DNA of 64,000 nucleotides from Agarophyton chilense (taxonomy: Eukaryota; Rhodophyta; Florideophyceae; Gracilariales; Gracilariaceae). Shown here piece after piece: positions 47,950 to 59,272 of the stretch (positions are counted from its first letter, which is position 1; each line of letters opens with the position of its first letter). The stretch lies in NCBI GenBank assembly GCA_030374765.1, contig JARGXX010000099.1, positions 1,736,001 through 1,800,000 of the forward strand. The letters are read 5' to 3'. Under the pieces are notes generated by a model, which saw only the letters and a list, made by a program, of their open reading frames with translations, was not told where the DNA came from and did no database searches. The translations under genes were made by a program, and so were the position numbers.

Positions 47950-50900
47950 AAACGGTGATAGGCATTGAAATATTTCGTATATTGCTTCTCAAATGAGATT
48001 TCCGCAGTTCATCTTTCTCGATGTAGAAGATGTTTGATGCGCTCAACGTTGGATGCCGCATTGTGGCGGGGTTTCGTTTGCACTGTTTGCGAGAAGAGAA
48101 CAGCGCGCGCTTTTCGAAAGGCTCCATCGGCGTTGGCGCTCACAGCAAGTTGAAGGCAAGCAGCGAGATAGATTTCGCGTTCTACGAGCTAAAAATATGC
48201 GGAGGACCAAACTCTTCTATTTCGCTTAGCTGTAGGGGGTGTCCGCTTTATTTTTTTGTCAGGTTAAGGGCTAAACATTTACTGCGTAACTTTTCCGATG
48301 CAATCCACAACATCTTCGTCACCCTCCGACGATAGCAACGGGGTGTTCAAAGCCTTAATTGTCTGTGTCAATGCGTCTCACCACGACAAAGCAAAAAAAT
48401 TGATCCTGTTTTGGTCACAAATCAAATAGCAACATCAGACATGAACAAGGATCACCCAGAATTGGACAAAGGCTTATATTCTCGAATCGCTCCCAAAGCT
48501 ACGATATTTTCCGTGCAAGAATTTGAGAAACGATTCTCTGTAACAACAAAAACAGTTTATGGGAAGCTTAGAACCTTTATTTGGGCCTTCGATGCTTTTT
48601 TGTTGTAAAACCGGACTGTCCCGGACTTTGTTGGACTAGATCATTCAAAACGATGTGTCCCGCTTTGATATAATTAAGTAGCAGCTGTTCAGCTGATCAG
48701 GTGATCCTGTACATACAGCTTCAAGAAGAAACCGCTTTACTAGCTTTGAAGAAGTTTTCAAAATATGTTATTAAACGCTTTATGGATACATATCTGAGCA
48801 TACCGGCAGACAATGACATTGTAAGAATAGAAGACATCTACTCTCGAATTGTCTTTTCGAGTTGATTAGGAGCCGTTGATTGCTCTGGATGGGAGTGGTC
48901 TCATTTCCTTTTTGCATTACAGGGACAATAAAGACAAAGAAGGCACACAAACTTTTCGTATGGAAATGTTTTTGACGATAAGCTCAGGATATGTCATTGA
49001 AGTGTACGTTAAATATTTTTATCGCTTGCGCGTGGTTTTGAATCTTGGCCCTATTACGGAGAATCATTGCCGAACAGACTGCCCGTGCACGCGCCCGTTC
49101 GCCTTCACTGGGTGACTTATTTATCTCTTTTTCCACTCTTGTGGCTGACTACGCTTTTCCATCAATTGGATTTCCTCCTTCTACTTCACTCTTTTCGATT
49201 TTCATACCTGTTTGTCTCAGGCGCACACCCCCACTTCGTCGTGCATCCCTTGTGACAACCACTAGGCTATAAAAGTGTCTGACCTGACACCAGAAGAACG
49301 TAGCCAGCTGTAATAGTAGTGAGCTCCCATATCCCGTAAAGATTCCGTTTTGTGCCACCCCATAGAAGAGATGACACCTAACGTCTACGTTTTGTTTAGT
49401 CTCTGGACGTTGCACCACAATTTCATCATTTTCGGAATTCCCGCAGCAAAGAACGATAATTTGATCATTAATTAAAGCTCTCGTCTTCTTGACATGCATG
49501 ACGGAACTTGGCTAATCTATTGTTTAAATTTCAAAATAGAGGGGTATACGATTGATTGGTTTTACGTCTTGACCAACGTTAAATACCTTTGTTATAGATT
49601 TTTTGTAAAACTACCTCCTGGTCCAAGGTCAAGGAAAGAATATCTGTAATTCAAGGTCAATCATGAGCTCGAAAGATGGCTGAAGAATCTTCGCGTGTCT
49701 ATACGGTCAGTTCGAAATAATGGACAGACCTTCCCGATTTTCAAGATTCATTGATCTCAAAAACATGTTTCTCTATGAGTATATACTGCACAACACGATA
49801 TCAGATGAAAGTGACTACGATGGAACTGCAACGTTTAAATTTTCACAAGAGCAGATGCAAAGAGTTGGAGATAATTACAACCAGATTACTCATCCGAGCT
49901 GCACATTTCAAAAATCCGATATTTATTGTTCATTTCTTGATTCCACGGAAACACTTGATGACTGTAACACTTACGGGACGCCCTCACTGAGAGCTTTTAA
50001 AAAAGACATGACCCCAGTGAAGAGTGAAAGCGCATATAGACACGACACTCATTGAGATGTTCCAGAAGGAAAATTTATAAGGGTTCAACACGCTTGAGCT
50101 ACTTCACGTTCTTTCTACAAACGTTGCTGAATGTTGCAGGCGATATAATGTAGATTTTGTAGAATGGAAGGAACCGAATTCAGTAGCAGACCAGCAATTA
50201 AGGACTTTACCCACGCTTCCAAGGCGTAACAGTTCGATTCATTTTGAATCGATTGACGTTAGGGAGCCTTTTCAGAACTCAAAATTTTAGGGGTTGCTAT
50301 TTCCTTCTAAACCTGAACCCAACGCTTCATCTTTGGGCACAGTACCTCCAGACGACAATTTCAGAAACGCTTTCATAGACTGCTGTTCATATTTTCTCAG
50401 CAGAATAAGAATCTTTCGAGATGCCTCTTTTTGTCTCGCAGAAGAAACGAAACGAGATAAAAGCCGTTTTCGAAAGAACTGAGAGAACATAACCCGCTAT
50501 TACTGAGGAATATCCAATCTGAGCGCTAATATAATTTTAGCCGTGTCCCACTCCAGTCGTTCTTTTGCAAGCTCCAGCTTGCGTTCGGCAACCTCCTGCT
50601 TCTTTGAAGCGGAAATCTGCAACATATTTTTCCTTCCACTGATTGCATAAGCCACAATCACATCAGAGAAAGGACCACGCGCTATCGCAGCCTTCTGCTG
50701 ATTCTTCGTAAACGCTTACTTACCTACCGATCGTTTCGATTTTGAGCCTCTTTCTTCCTCCTCAGTCATTACGCACCCGTTTAGTAAAGAGGAGCTGTCT
50801 CCGAGGTAGAAAAAAGAATCTTTGTAATTAAACTTATCAGACACGTGATGTTTCAAGTTTTTAATGCAGTCCTGTACATGCGACATGAATTGGCTTCTTT

Positions 50901-52700
50901 CGCTCTAGAACATCTCTGCAACGCGAAAGAGTGAATATTCATTGGGGTTGCCTGTCAGTTGCATAAAGATGACGCTATTGTAGCAGCCTTGTAACCTTTT
51001 GCACTCTCTAGGCGCTTTTCTACGCGTCTTGCGGCAGGCATCGCTCGAAAGGCCTTCTCAGCGATGGGAATCAAAATCGCAACTTTTTCCCAGCAAAGTA
51101 CAGGCTTCTTTAGGTTTAGCGCTTTCTTCGATGTATGCAGCCCGAATACGGCGACCTATCTCAGCATGTTATTTGTTAGACCGTTTTCTGGGGTCCAAAT
51201 CCGCAACGGCCGCTGCTCTCGTGAGGACAATAGAGCTCGATGTCATCCCATGAGAAGCCTTTCCCGCCATGAACTGGTATTCATCTATCGATATGGGCGA
51301 CCTCTTTGCTCCTCTCCGAAACAAAAGATGTCATGTTCAACTCTGAGAAGGCTTTACGATTTAAACCACCTGCTGCCCGTCGTCAAACCTTTCAGCACAC
51401 CTTGCGATTCATTTGTAACCCTAACCTTACAATTTTTAACATTGACTACTGTGACAGCTCGCTACGCTCGTACTATATCGCTTCGCATTCTAACTAAGAA
51501 ATACTTAGCAATGTAAAAATTAAAATTTGACAACATTAATTCAAATTTTCAAACGAAGCTATAGTGTTTTAAACTACCACGCCATGGCATCCAAGCGACT
51601 GAACCAGAAATTGATTTAGTCTTAGCAAGCTCACCTCCACTCCCCAAAAACCAATCCTAGGCCAACCACCATTTTAACTCCCACAACCAGGCCCACTACT
51701 ATGTTTCCAATAACGCTTGCTAATAGTGAAATACGTTCAAAGCTCTAATTTTATATTTCAGGAAGGAGTTTTCTGTTCTGATGATTCCTTTCAAAAATTT
51801 GATTCCGAGTGTCAGAATCCTGTAAGTCTGTTTCAGAAATCTGACGAACTAATCTTAACGATTTTCGGTTTAAGTTTCCACATGGTCATCCAAACCCCCA
51901 GCCCAATCCTGCAGCGACACGTTCGAAGATATTAATTCACTGGTGTAACCAATTTGAGTGCCTGAAGTTGGGACGGGGATGTTTTGTTAAAATATGATAG
52001 AGTTCATGTGGTCTAATGTATCCCTTAAATCTATTTTTCATCATCATCGGCATTCTGTCTCCTGATCGGCTATTCGATCTTTTTTGGGGTCTTCTAGCCC
52101 GCCTCCGGACAACTATCTATAAATTCCCCATATCCTCCCGCCTTCCCTCCAGAAAAAAGACTTCTTAGTTCTCTCAACATCTCTTTTACTTCGAGTAATA
52201 ACAGTCATAGACTTTAGTTTGGTATTCTTTGGTAGTAATTTGATATACCCGTTGAGGCTGCCAGAACATTGTCGGGAAATGATACTGGATTTGGATTCAG
52301 AACGACCCATTGATGGGGTCACTGTATTCGAACGTAGAATCAACTTCTCCTACGGACTCCTCCGCAACGAAAATAATTTCGGCGAAATGAATCCTGCCCG
52401 ATGCCTTGCAAGAAATTGCTCTCCAGGCTATTTGGACAGCGTTGCTCTCTTTTGACAGTTTATAGGGGTGAATTTGTTCGGATGCTCGGCATATAAACAA
52501 ATAAGCACACTTGGAAGTCCTTCATGTATGCTTTGGAATTCTATTCTTGCGTCTTTACTTTTTTCGTTCTCGTGCATTTTCATTCTTCATATTCCTGTCA
52601 TGTTCACTGGACGCCCCTGCAATAGGAAGCAATTCCCGCATGCTCATTGAATTAGAAATTGCTGGTGAGGTTGCCGTTGTTTTTTATGTTAACCTTCGTT
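47950..52700. other. 4.7 kb AT-rich accessory region without a recognised gene
   Basis: Only short open frames (under about 115 residues) without motifs. Three similar strings, GTGTCCGCTTT (48239), TGTCCCGGACTTT (48616) and GTGTCCCGCTTT (48653), resemble pogo-type transposon ends, suggesting overlapping or nested decayed elements. Otherwise I see nothing. Confidence 0.45.
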
Positions 52701-53861
52701 CCCGTCCCCTTGATTCAGAAAGGCTGGATCGTTTTCTTTAAACTCCTTTCGAAGTTTCCTCGACTTGTGGAGCTTAGGCTTCATTGACTTGCTTATCAAA
52801 TCGTCGTGCTCTTCTTCGAGTTCTCTGGCCGCTTCTCAGTTTCCAGTCTTATCAACCATTATCACTGACGCCAACCTACGAATTGCTAACTGTACGGCCA
52901 ACTCGTTTTTGGCTCTTATGACGCCCAGCAAGCTGATGAGGCAGTCAATAACTCGAACCAATGTTGCCGCTTCTCGGCGGTTCCGAATGCCCGTCGAGTG
53001 ACGAGCTTGAACCCACGCAGAGACCGTCAGATAATTTTAAAGGGCTTTGCGGTGCATATTTTCTCCTTAAATACTGTCAACAGAAACGTGTTGTTCAGGA
53101 AAAAATTTGCTAGCAAAAGAAACCCAGAACTTCATGTTCGCCTTCTGCCGATTCGAATAATTCAAAGCCTTTCTCGCAAGGCTCTAAATTTTCTCACCGC
53201 CTTCTTCAGACTCTGAGCCAGATTCATTGCCGGAATCGACAAGAACTTCATCCATCGCCTGTCTGACATCGACCAAAAAATCCTTCCCTGTTGATTTTTC
53301 TTTAAACTCTTCCACGACTTCTTCAATTCCTTTATGTCTGTAGTCATGCCCTTTTGCGACTTCTCTAATCCCTCGATATAAGAAATAATTCTTTGCATTT
53401 CATTGGAGCGGGCAGTAGTTTCTTCCTCTGATTCTGAATCTGGAGCGGACTCGGACCCGTATTCACTCGAAGTCTCACCCTCTTTGCCCCCTCCCCCCCC
53501 CCCCCGGTGTTCGTTTAGAGCTCTGTCGGGGTTTTTGATCCGAGACGATTACAACTCGAGTACTCACTACTGCCCTAGAAGACCTCGCCTTCGGCGCACT
53601 TCCTTCCACACTTAGTGGGTATGTTTTATCTTCAATGCAGCGGAATAAGGTATCCATTACACCCTCTTTAGGGATCCTCGGTATCTCATTCCTGATTACG
53701 CAAAGGAGAGCATTTTTACTCTGCGACTTTTCTACACGATAAACTGAAAACCTATCCGGAAAAGCTTCTCTTACGATGCCCAAGGCAACTTCCCCTATGC
53801 CCTCGATCTTCTGCACGAGAGCCCTCCAGTTTGGTTTTTTTCTTTGTGGCAGGTTCATCAC
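52701..53861 (-). pseudogene. Unidentified decayed coding relic
   Basis: Several minus-strand frames in this interval have a coding look: a 128-residue frame at 53475-53861 with a Gly-rich end, a charged coiled-coil-like frame at 53162-53398, and charged helical sequence near 52700-52900. Their layout suggests one decayed source gene. The family is not recognised; a mobile-element structural protein is possible. It is treated as a broken fossil with several interruptions. Confidence 0.4.
53493..53505 (+). repeat. C13 mononucleotide run
   Basis: Thirteen consecutive C, preceded by CCCCCT. It is the longest C run in the window and a likely length-variable site. Confidence 0.9.
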
Positions 53862-55208
53862 CTCTGAGAACGGTCAACCCACCACGTTCCCGGAACTACA
53901 TGAATCCGTAGTACAGGCTTGCGCTTTTAGGAGGGCTGCTACCGGCTTGGCGCGCGATCTCAATAGGTTCAGCCGTCATCCGACTTCCATATGAGTGGAA
54001 ATAGCTCCAGCCCTCGTATCCGCCAGGTCTTTGAGATTCGTGCCTCGACAACTCTATCCACAGTTACTACTGAACATACCTTGGTGCTTTAAACACCCCC
54101 GCTCGGCGTCAATACGCAGGGCGCATGGTACTAAAACTTGAATATCAATTTTCAGAAAAACCTTCAAAAATCAAACACTAGTATCACAAAAAACCATTAT
54201 TTACGATATGTGACTTCAAAAGACCTTATAAGACTCGATAAAAAACATGCAGAACCCACAGCCAGATACGAACTTCACGGAACCTTTTGGATTGCAATAA
54301 CGATAAACTTGTGCAGATGGGAAAAACCCCTGGTCACCCAGTTAAGGAAAGACCTGACATAACTATGTTTCCGGCCTCTAACACACGCAACGTTAATAAA
54401 ACCAAAAGACTACAACCCATACGAGAAATCATTTAAGCTCCGCATTTCGTCGAACCTAGCCTTAAACAAGTATTTTTCATCAGCATACCGCAAAGCTGGG
54501 CCATGTAACACGGGTACTTCAATTTTTTAAGAAAATTAAAGCAAATTTCAAGATTCCTGAAAAAACACACCAATAAAATAGGGCTCGCTGGTCTACGGAG
54601 GCCTGATCAATTCCCCCTCCAGCAGGGTTCCCTCCCGGAATTACTCCGTTAGCCAGCTTACGCTGCCCGGTCGAAACCACGAGGAGGTGGAGTAAAGCTT
54701 TAGTTGACCAATCGCGGAGGCGTCATTTGTATGTAAAGTCTCCGGAAATAATAATCCATACGCAGGCTCTGTAGAAAAACATCTTAAAATGATATATAAG
54801 CTTAACGACAAACCTTGCCTCGCACTTTGCGATGAATTTGGTTCCCAAATCGTTGGCTTCCTTAATCTTTGGCTTCCCAACCTTTCGTTGGCGAATAAGC
54901 ATTTAGTTGGCGCTCAAACCTTCAGCGTCTAATCCTTGAGTTGGGGCTGGGCAGCAGGTGCTTTACAAAGGCGATTGGAGGCGCGTTTTTTTGGCGCCCG
55001 AGTTTGGGCAGCCCTTCCCAAAGCATCTTCGGTAGGGAGGGACCTAAAAAACTATGGCTTATTTTAGAGCTTTGGAAAACCCGGTATGCTACGGACTAAA
55101 TTATTGCCCAAAATTTTTTATTTGAGATTTTTTCTAACATGTAGGTTTGCTCTTAGCATATTGTATTTCGGTCGAGTTTCGTTATTCGGGCCCGAAATAA
55201 ATATATAT
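53862..55208. other. AT-rich interval, nothing recognised
   Basis: 1.35 kb left of the piggyBac-like element. Only short motif-free frames are present. It ends in TAAATATATAT, the insertion site of that element. Confidence 0.5.
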
Positions 55209-55217
55209 CCCTAATGC
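55209..55217 (+). repeat. Left terminal inverted repeat of piggyBac-like element
   Basis: CCCTAATGC, preceded by ATAT. Its exact inverted partner is 59264-59272. Confidence 0.75.
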
Positions 55218-55439
55218 TGCATGTGTTCGCTATACCGATCCTAGATGGAAAATTCCGATTTGACCGTTTTGGCCTTAGGTTCGCTATACTGAACATAAGA
55301 GCTGTTTCAGGGGTCCCATCGCTACCCCTCAGGTGCCAAATTGGCTCTTTTCACTACAACTCTTTGAGCTGGTTTTAAATCCAGATGGAGCGTGGAACTC
55401 TCGCCACTTTCAAGATCCAGAATCGGCTGAGAACCGGCC

Positions 55440-58400
55440 TTGCCTGTCACCCAGGGGGGCCTGCCTTCTATGATGATGTTTCATCAACCCATCCCCGCCT
55501 CAAATGTCGCTGCACAACCCACTCCACTCGCAACTGTTGACTCCAATGTCACGGGCGGCAATCAAGAGGACGCAGTGCATCCAAACGCATCCGGTTCCCC
55601 CGTTAGGGCCCGCACCACAGGAGGTGCGGCTCGTTCAAATGTCGCAGCAGGTGAGACCTCTGGGAGACCATTATCGAGGACTAGGGGGCGGGCTAGGGGG
55701 CGGAGGGGATGGGGAAGCGGGGCAGGAACAAGGGAAAGGGGACGTGCGGGTTGTGGGGCAGGGGGGAGGAATGGTCACGACGCAAGCTATGGATGGACAC
55801 TGAGTAGCATTGAATGCAACAAGGTGGTTCTGGAGAAGGAGTTCGGGGATAGCGCCATTCAGCATCGTGCTCGTTTGCTCTGCAGTGTATCCGTGGCCAA
55901 CATGAAGGTTGAATGCAACGTCAAGAATCTTGCTCCGACGCGTTGTGAGTTTGTTGTCTTGTTGGCCAATGGATTGTTAAGGCAATTGATGGAGTGGTTA
56001 AATGAAGGCATTCTTCTGAACAATCTTTCTAATGACCCTGTGTCACTCTCCGACATGTATGCGTACCTCGCCGTCCTCCTTTTTTCTCACACAACTGGTT
56101 TTAGTTTTGAAAAGACCATGTCTATTCTAAGACAAGCAGGAAGCATCTCCTCGTCGTTAGAATCTGCCCGGTTCATTGCCGCAAATGTTTTGGCCTATCC
56201 TCCAACCGGCAGGGGCAGTCAGGGAAATGTCAGTTGGAATGCACAGAGGGATCAAACGCGGTATCTCATTGAATTTGAGACTCTGGCCTTCTGAGAAACA
56301 CGCAAAATCTTCTTCACGCCGTTGCACTTGTCGGTAACGCTGGATGATGATCTTTTAGGCACCAGAGCAACCGACAACCAGGTAAAAATGTTAAGCTCTC
56401 GGAAAGCAGACAAGGAGGGGCATTCTGCGGATGCGGTAGCGGACCCTCTTTTCAGGATCGTGCTTTCCATAAGGTTTCGGCGACGTGAGGAGTCGCAAGT
56501 GGAATCTGTCAGGAAGCTAATGGCATCCCTCATGGATGGGCGTGGGGAGCAAACTCTGACAGGGTGTGTTGTTACAGCTGATCGAGGCTATGGAAAGGAA
56601 GCTTTTATGGAGATACTAATGGAAGATGGCCTAGGTTCTGTTTTTGTCATGCCTGACAACATTTTGGGATGCCACCTCTTTTTAACCAAGTCGTTCCTAA
56701 ATCCACTTCGAGGAGATTTAGAGGAAGAGGCGGAAAGCACATCAGACGAAAGAGATAGCCTGGATGTGTCCGTGCATGCTGTACAAGCAACAGAAGGTGC
56801 TGCTTCAAATTCCCAGCGGCAGTCTTCTGTAGCAGACTCGTCAGTTCAGGGCGTTGATGTTTCCTGCATCGTGCCAAGCACAGCAGCTGGAGAGTCCCGT
56901 GGTGTCGAAAAAGATGCTCGGGAAGAATTGTTCGCTGGATTCGATAGGCGCAGCCAGTACGTCATAGACGACGACCCGATTTGGGGCCCAAAAATGTTCT
57001 TTGCCACTAAGACTGCTAATTCTTCTGCTACAAGAGTAGGACAGAACAAGATTGTGGCAATAGCAGTCAGGGAGCGTGGAACAGTTAAATTTTGCAAGTT
57101 ACTCAGGTTTTTGTATACCGTACCGCCGGCATTGCAGAGCAGTTTAAACACCTGGGTCGCTGTGCCGCGATCTAACACAAACCAGAACAAAACTTTGTTC
57201 AGTGGTGGACTAAGTAGCGATCATACACTTTAATCTTTTCGGGAGATCGCGGAGGGCCGAATACCTGAGGGTTGTAGTGTGCTAACCCTGGGTCAGCGAT
57301 GCGCTGACTGGTTCGTGCTGCGCCAGTTCAGGGGAACAGGGACAAATTCTGGGCACTTTTTGATGGCGAATTCGGATGTTTTGCACATGATGGGCATGGA
57401 GGTTGGCACCGTTGAATAAGAACGGACACTGCAGCAATGATTTGACGTCTTGAATCGGGGATGGTTCAGCTCGAAAGCGTCTACAGAGGCCATGATGAGG
57501 GGAACTATAAACGAACAAGCTGTTACGAATGCGCTGGAGGCGATGTCCTTTGGGAAGGCTTCCTATGAAGTGGGGATGGTGTCAGCAAGAAACTAGAGGT
57601 ACCTTGCTTGCTCTCCAGACGGTGTTTTGTGTATGGATTCAGAGTGTTGTTTCGGGCTTTGGTTTGAGGAGGATGTTATATAAATGGATGGAATGCGGAT
57701 CGCGCTGGCTGCTGTGGAGATCAAGACTACGGTGGCGGCAACAACACTTGAAGAAGTGATGCAGTTGGCGTCTTTGGATGTCGTGCGTTGTACTTTTGGC
57801 GATGAAGTATTTCGGAATTATGTGCCTAAGGAGTACAGGGCACATGTTTTACATCAGCTAATCGTGCTGCGCCTTCGCTACTCTATGTATGTTGTGGCTG
57901 CAGAGACTGGAATTGTCTACTCAGTCCTCATAAAATGCACGGGAGGTATCCTTACCGCGTTTAGGCATGTTATTGAAGACGCTGCAAGGCTTTTGGTGTA
58001 GTGGGCACATGAGGACGAAGTCTCTTTTCCGGCTTTCATTACGGCAGAGTACATGGACCTGCTAAAGACTCGGAACAACTTTTGGAAAATTTTTGACAAA
58101 CATGTCCTTGAAAATGGCTGTTTTCCACCCTTGAAGCTGTTTAAACACGCGGCACAGAGCTTCTACTCTAAGACTAAAGCTGGTGTAGATGGAGCCACGC
58201 AACAGAGAGCCATCTTGCGCAGCTCAACCTCCCATTTCAAATGGGAGCAGAAAATCGTGTCGCAGACATTGAAGACGATTGCAATTAATTCTTTCTTGGC
58301 ATGGAGAATGTTTGAGCGACAAGACTTGTTGCAGACGTCGGAATCTTTCCAGTCACCAGAAAACTATCGCAACTGTCTAAATAAGGTTCAAGCAACGGCA

Positions 58401-58616
58401 GATTTCATGTTTGACGTATCACAGGATTTGATTAGCTATGCTGCAGCTATTCAACTGCAAAGCTCTGAGATATTGAGTGTAGAGAAAGTAAACGCAGCAG
58501 ATGAGGTGAAACGCTTGGTTGATTTCGTACGAAATCGGAAGAGAAACAGGCTCGTGTTCTTCAACGGAACCGATGGCGTTTCATTGCGACTTGCTGTTAA
58601 AGGCCACACTCCTTAG
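55440..58616 (+). pseudogene. piggyBac-like DDE transposase, in several pieces
   Basis: Frame 55440-56294 has a Gly/Arg-rich basic N-terminus (RGRARGRRGWGSG) then a helical region. Frame 56322-57233 holds the first catalytic-type block, SVTLDDDLLGTRATDNQ, and the second, CVVTADRGYGKEAF, then a long acidic Ser-rich insertion and a strand-rich part (DDDPIWGPKMFFATK). A helical piece (57684-58001) and frame 58053-58616 follow. The last contains SKTKAGVDGATQQRA, where piggyBac proteins have GVDxxDQ with the third Asp, and a KWEQKIVSQTLKTIAINSFLAW segment that also fits. The pieces are separated by stops and frame changes (after 56294, 57233 and 58001), so it is inactive. A DDE transposase is clear; piggyBac affinity is moderate. 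Confidence 0.65.
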
Positions 58617-59263
58617 CAGAAACAGCTCGTTTATTGTGCATTGTGCGGGTTGAAAAAGCCTGGTTGGAGGGGGCATAGATCTACTTACTGCTGTGATCTT
58701 TGTTCCGTTCATTTGTGCGTACGTATCTATCCAGGACTTAGGAAAAGCTGTTGGACCCTCTGGCACGCAAACAAGCGGCTCGAAGGTCGAAGAACGCCCC
58801 CGCCTGTGGTTACCACAGAAATAGAAAGCAATGGTGAAAGTGGTAGTGGCATTGGGGCACAAGGTGATCAAAGCAATGGTTCCGTGCGGTCCAATCGAAG
58901 ATGTAGGTCCAGAGAGACCGATTCTGGTAGTTAGCGATCCACACATAGGCAACGTAGGACGTAGTTTATTGTCTAGGAGCAATAGTGCAGTAAAAAATGG
59001 TGAATTTGAAAGACAAAGATCGGGCCTATGGGTGCAGTATAGAGCACTTAACGGCATATTTTAGGTTGCGGTTTCATGTCTGGAGCTCTGTGTTCTATCC
59101 TTCACCATTTAGAAATTTGGAAACATCTAAGGCTGAAATTTTGTGGATAGATTATAGTAAGCCCCTGGATGACTCCTGTCAACTTAGATTGGCCAATAGT
59201 TAAGTCTAGCCGAACTACTATTGCGCCAAAAACAGGTTCCGCTATAGCAGACCTCAAAATCTG

Positions 59264-59272
59264 GCATTAGGG
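59264..59272 (-). repeat. Right terminal inverted repeat of piggyBac-like element
   Basis: GCATTAGGG, the inverted partner of 55209-55217, followed by ATAT. Confidence 0.75.

Larger units (their letters stand above)
55209..59272 (+). mobile_element. piggyBac-like DNA transposon, 4.06 kb, with TIRs and ATAT duplication
   Basis: The left end CCCTAATGC (55209-55217) is matched by GCATTAGGG (59264-59272). Both are flanked by ATAT (55205-55208 and 59273-59276), a likely 4-bp target duplication. A second matching block, GCTATA with a CG nearby, lies about 20 nt inside each end. The interior encodes pieces of a DDE transposase in one orientation. The CCCT start and 4-bp duplication are piggyBac-like, although classic piggyBac elements use TTAA. 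An internal near-repeat GTTCGCTATAC occurs at 55225 and 55275, which may be subterminal binding sites. The transposase is broken, so this copy is not autonomous. Confidence 0.72.
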
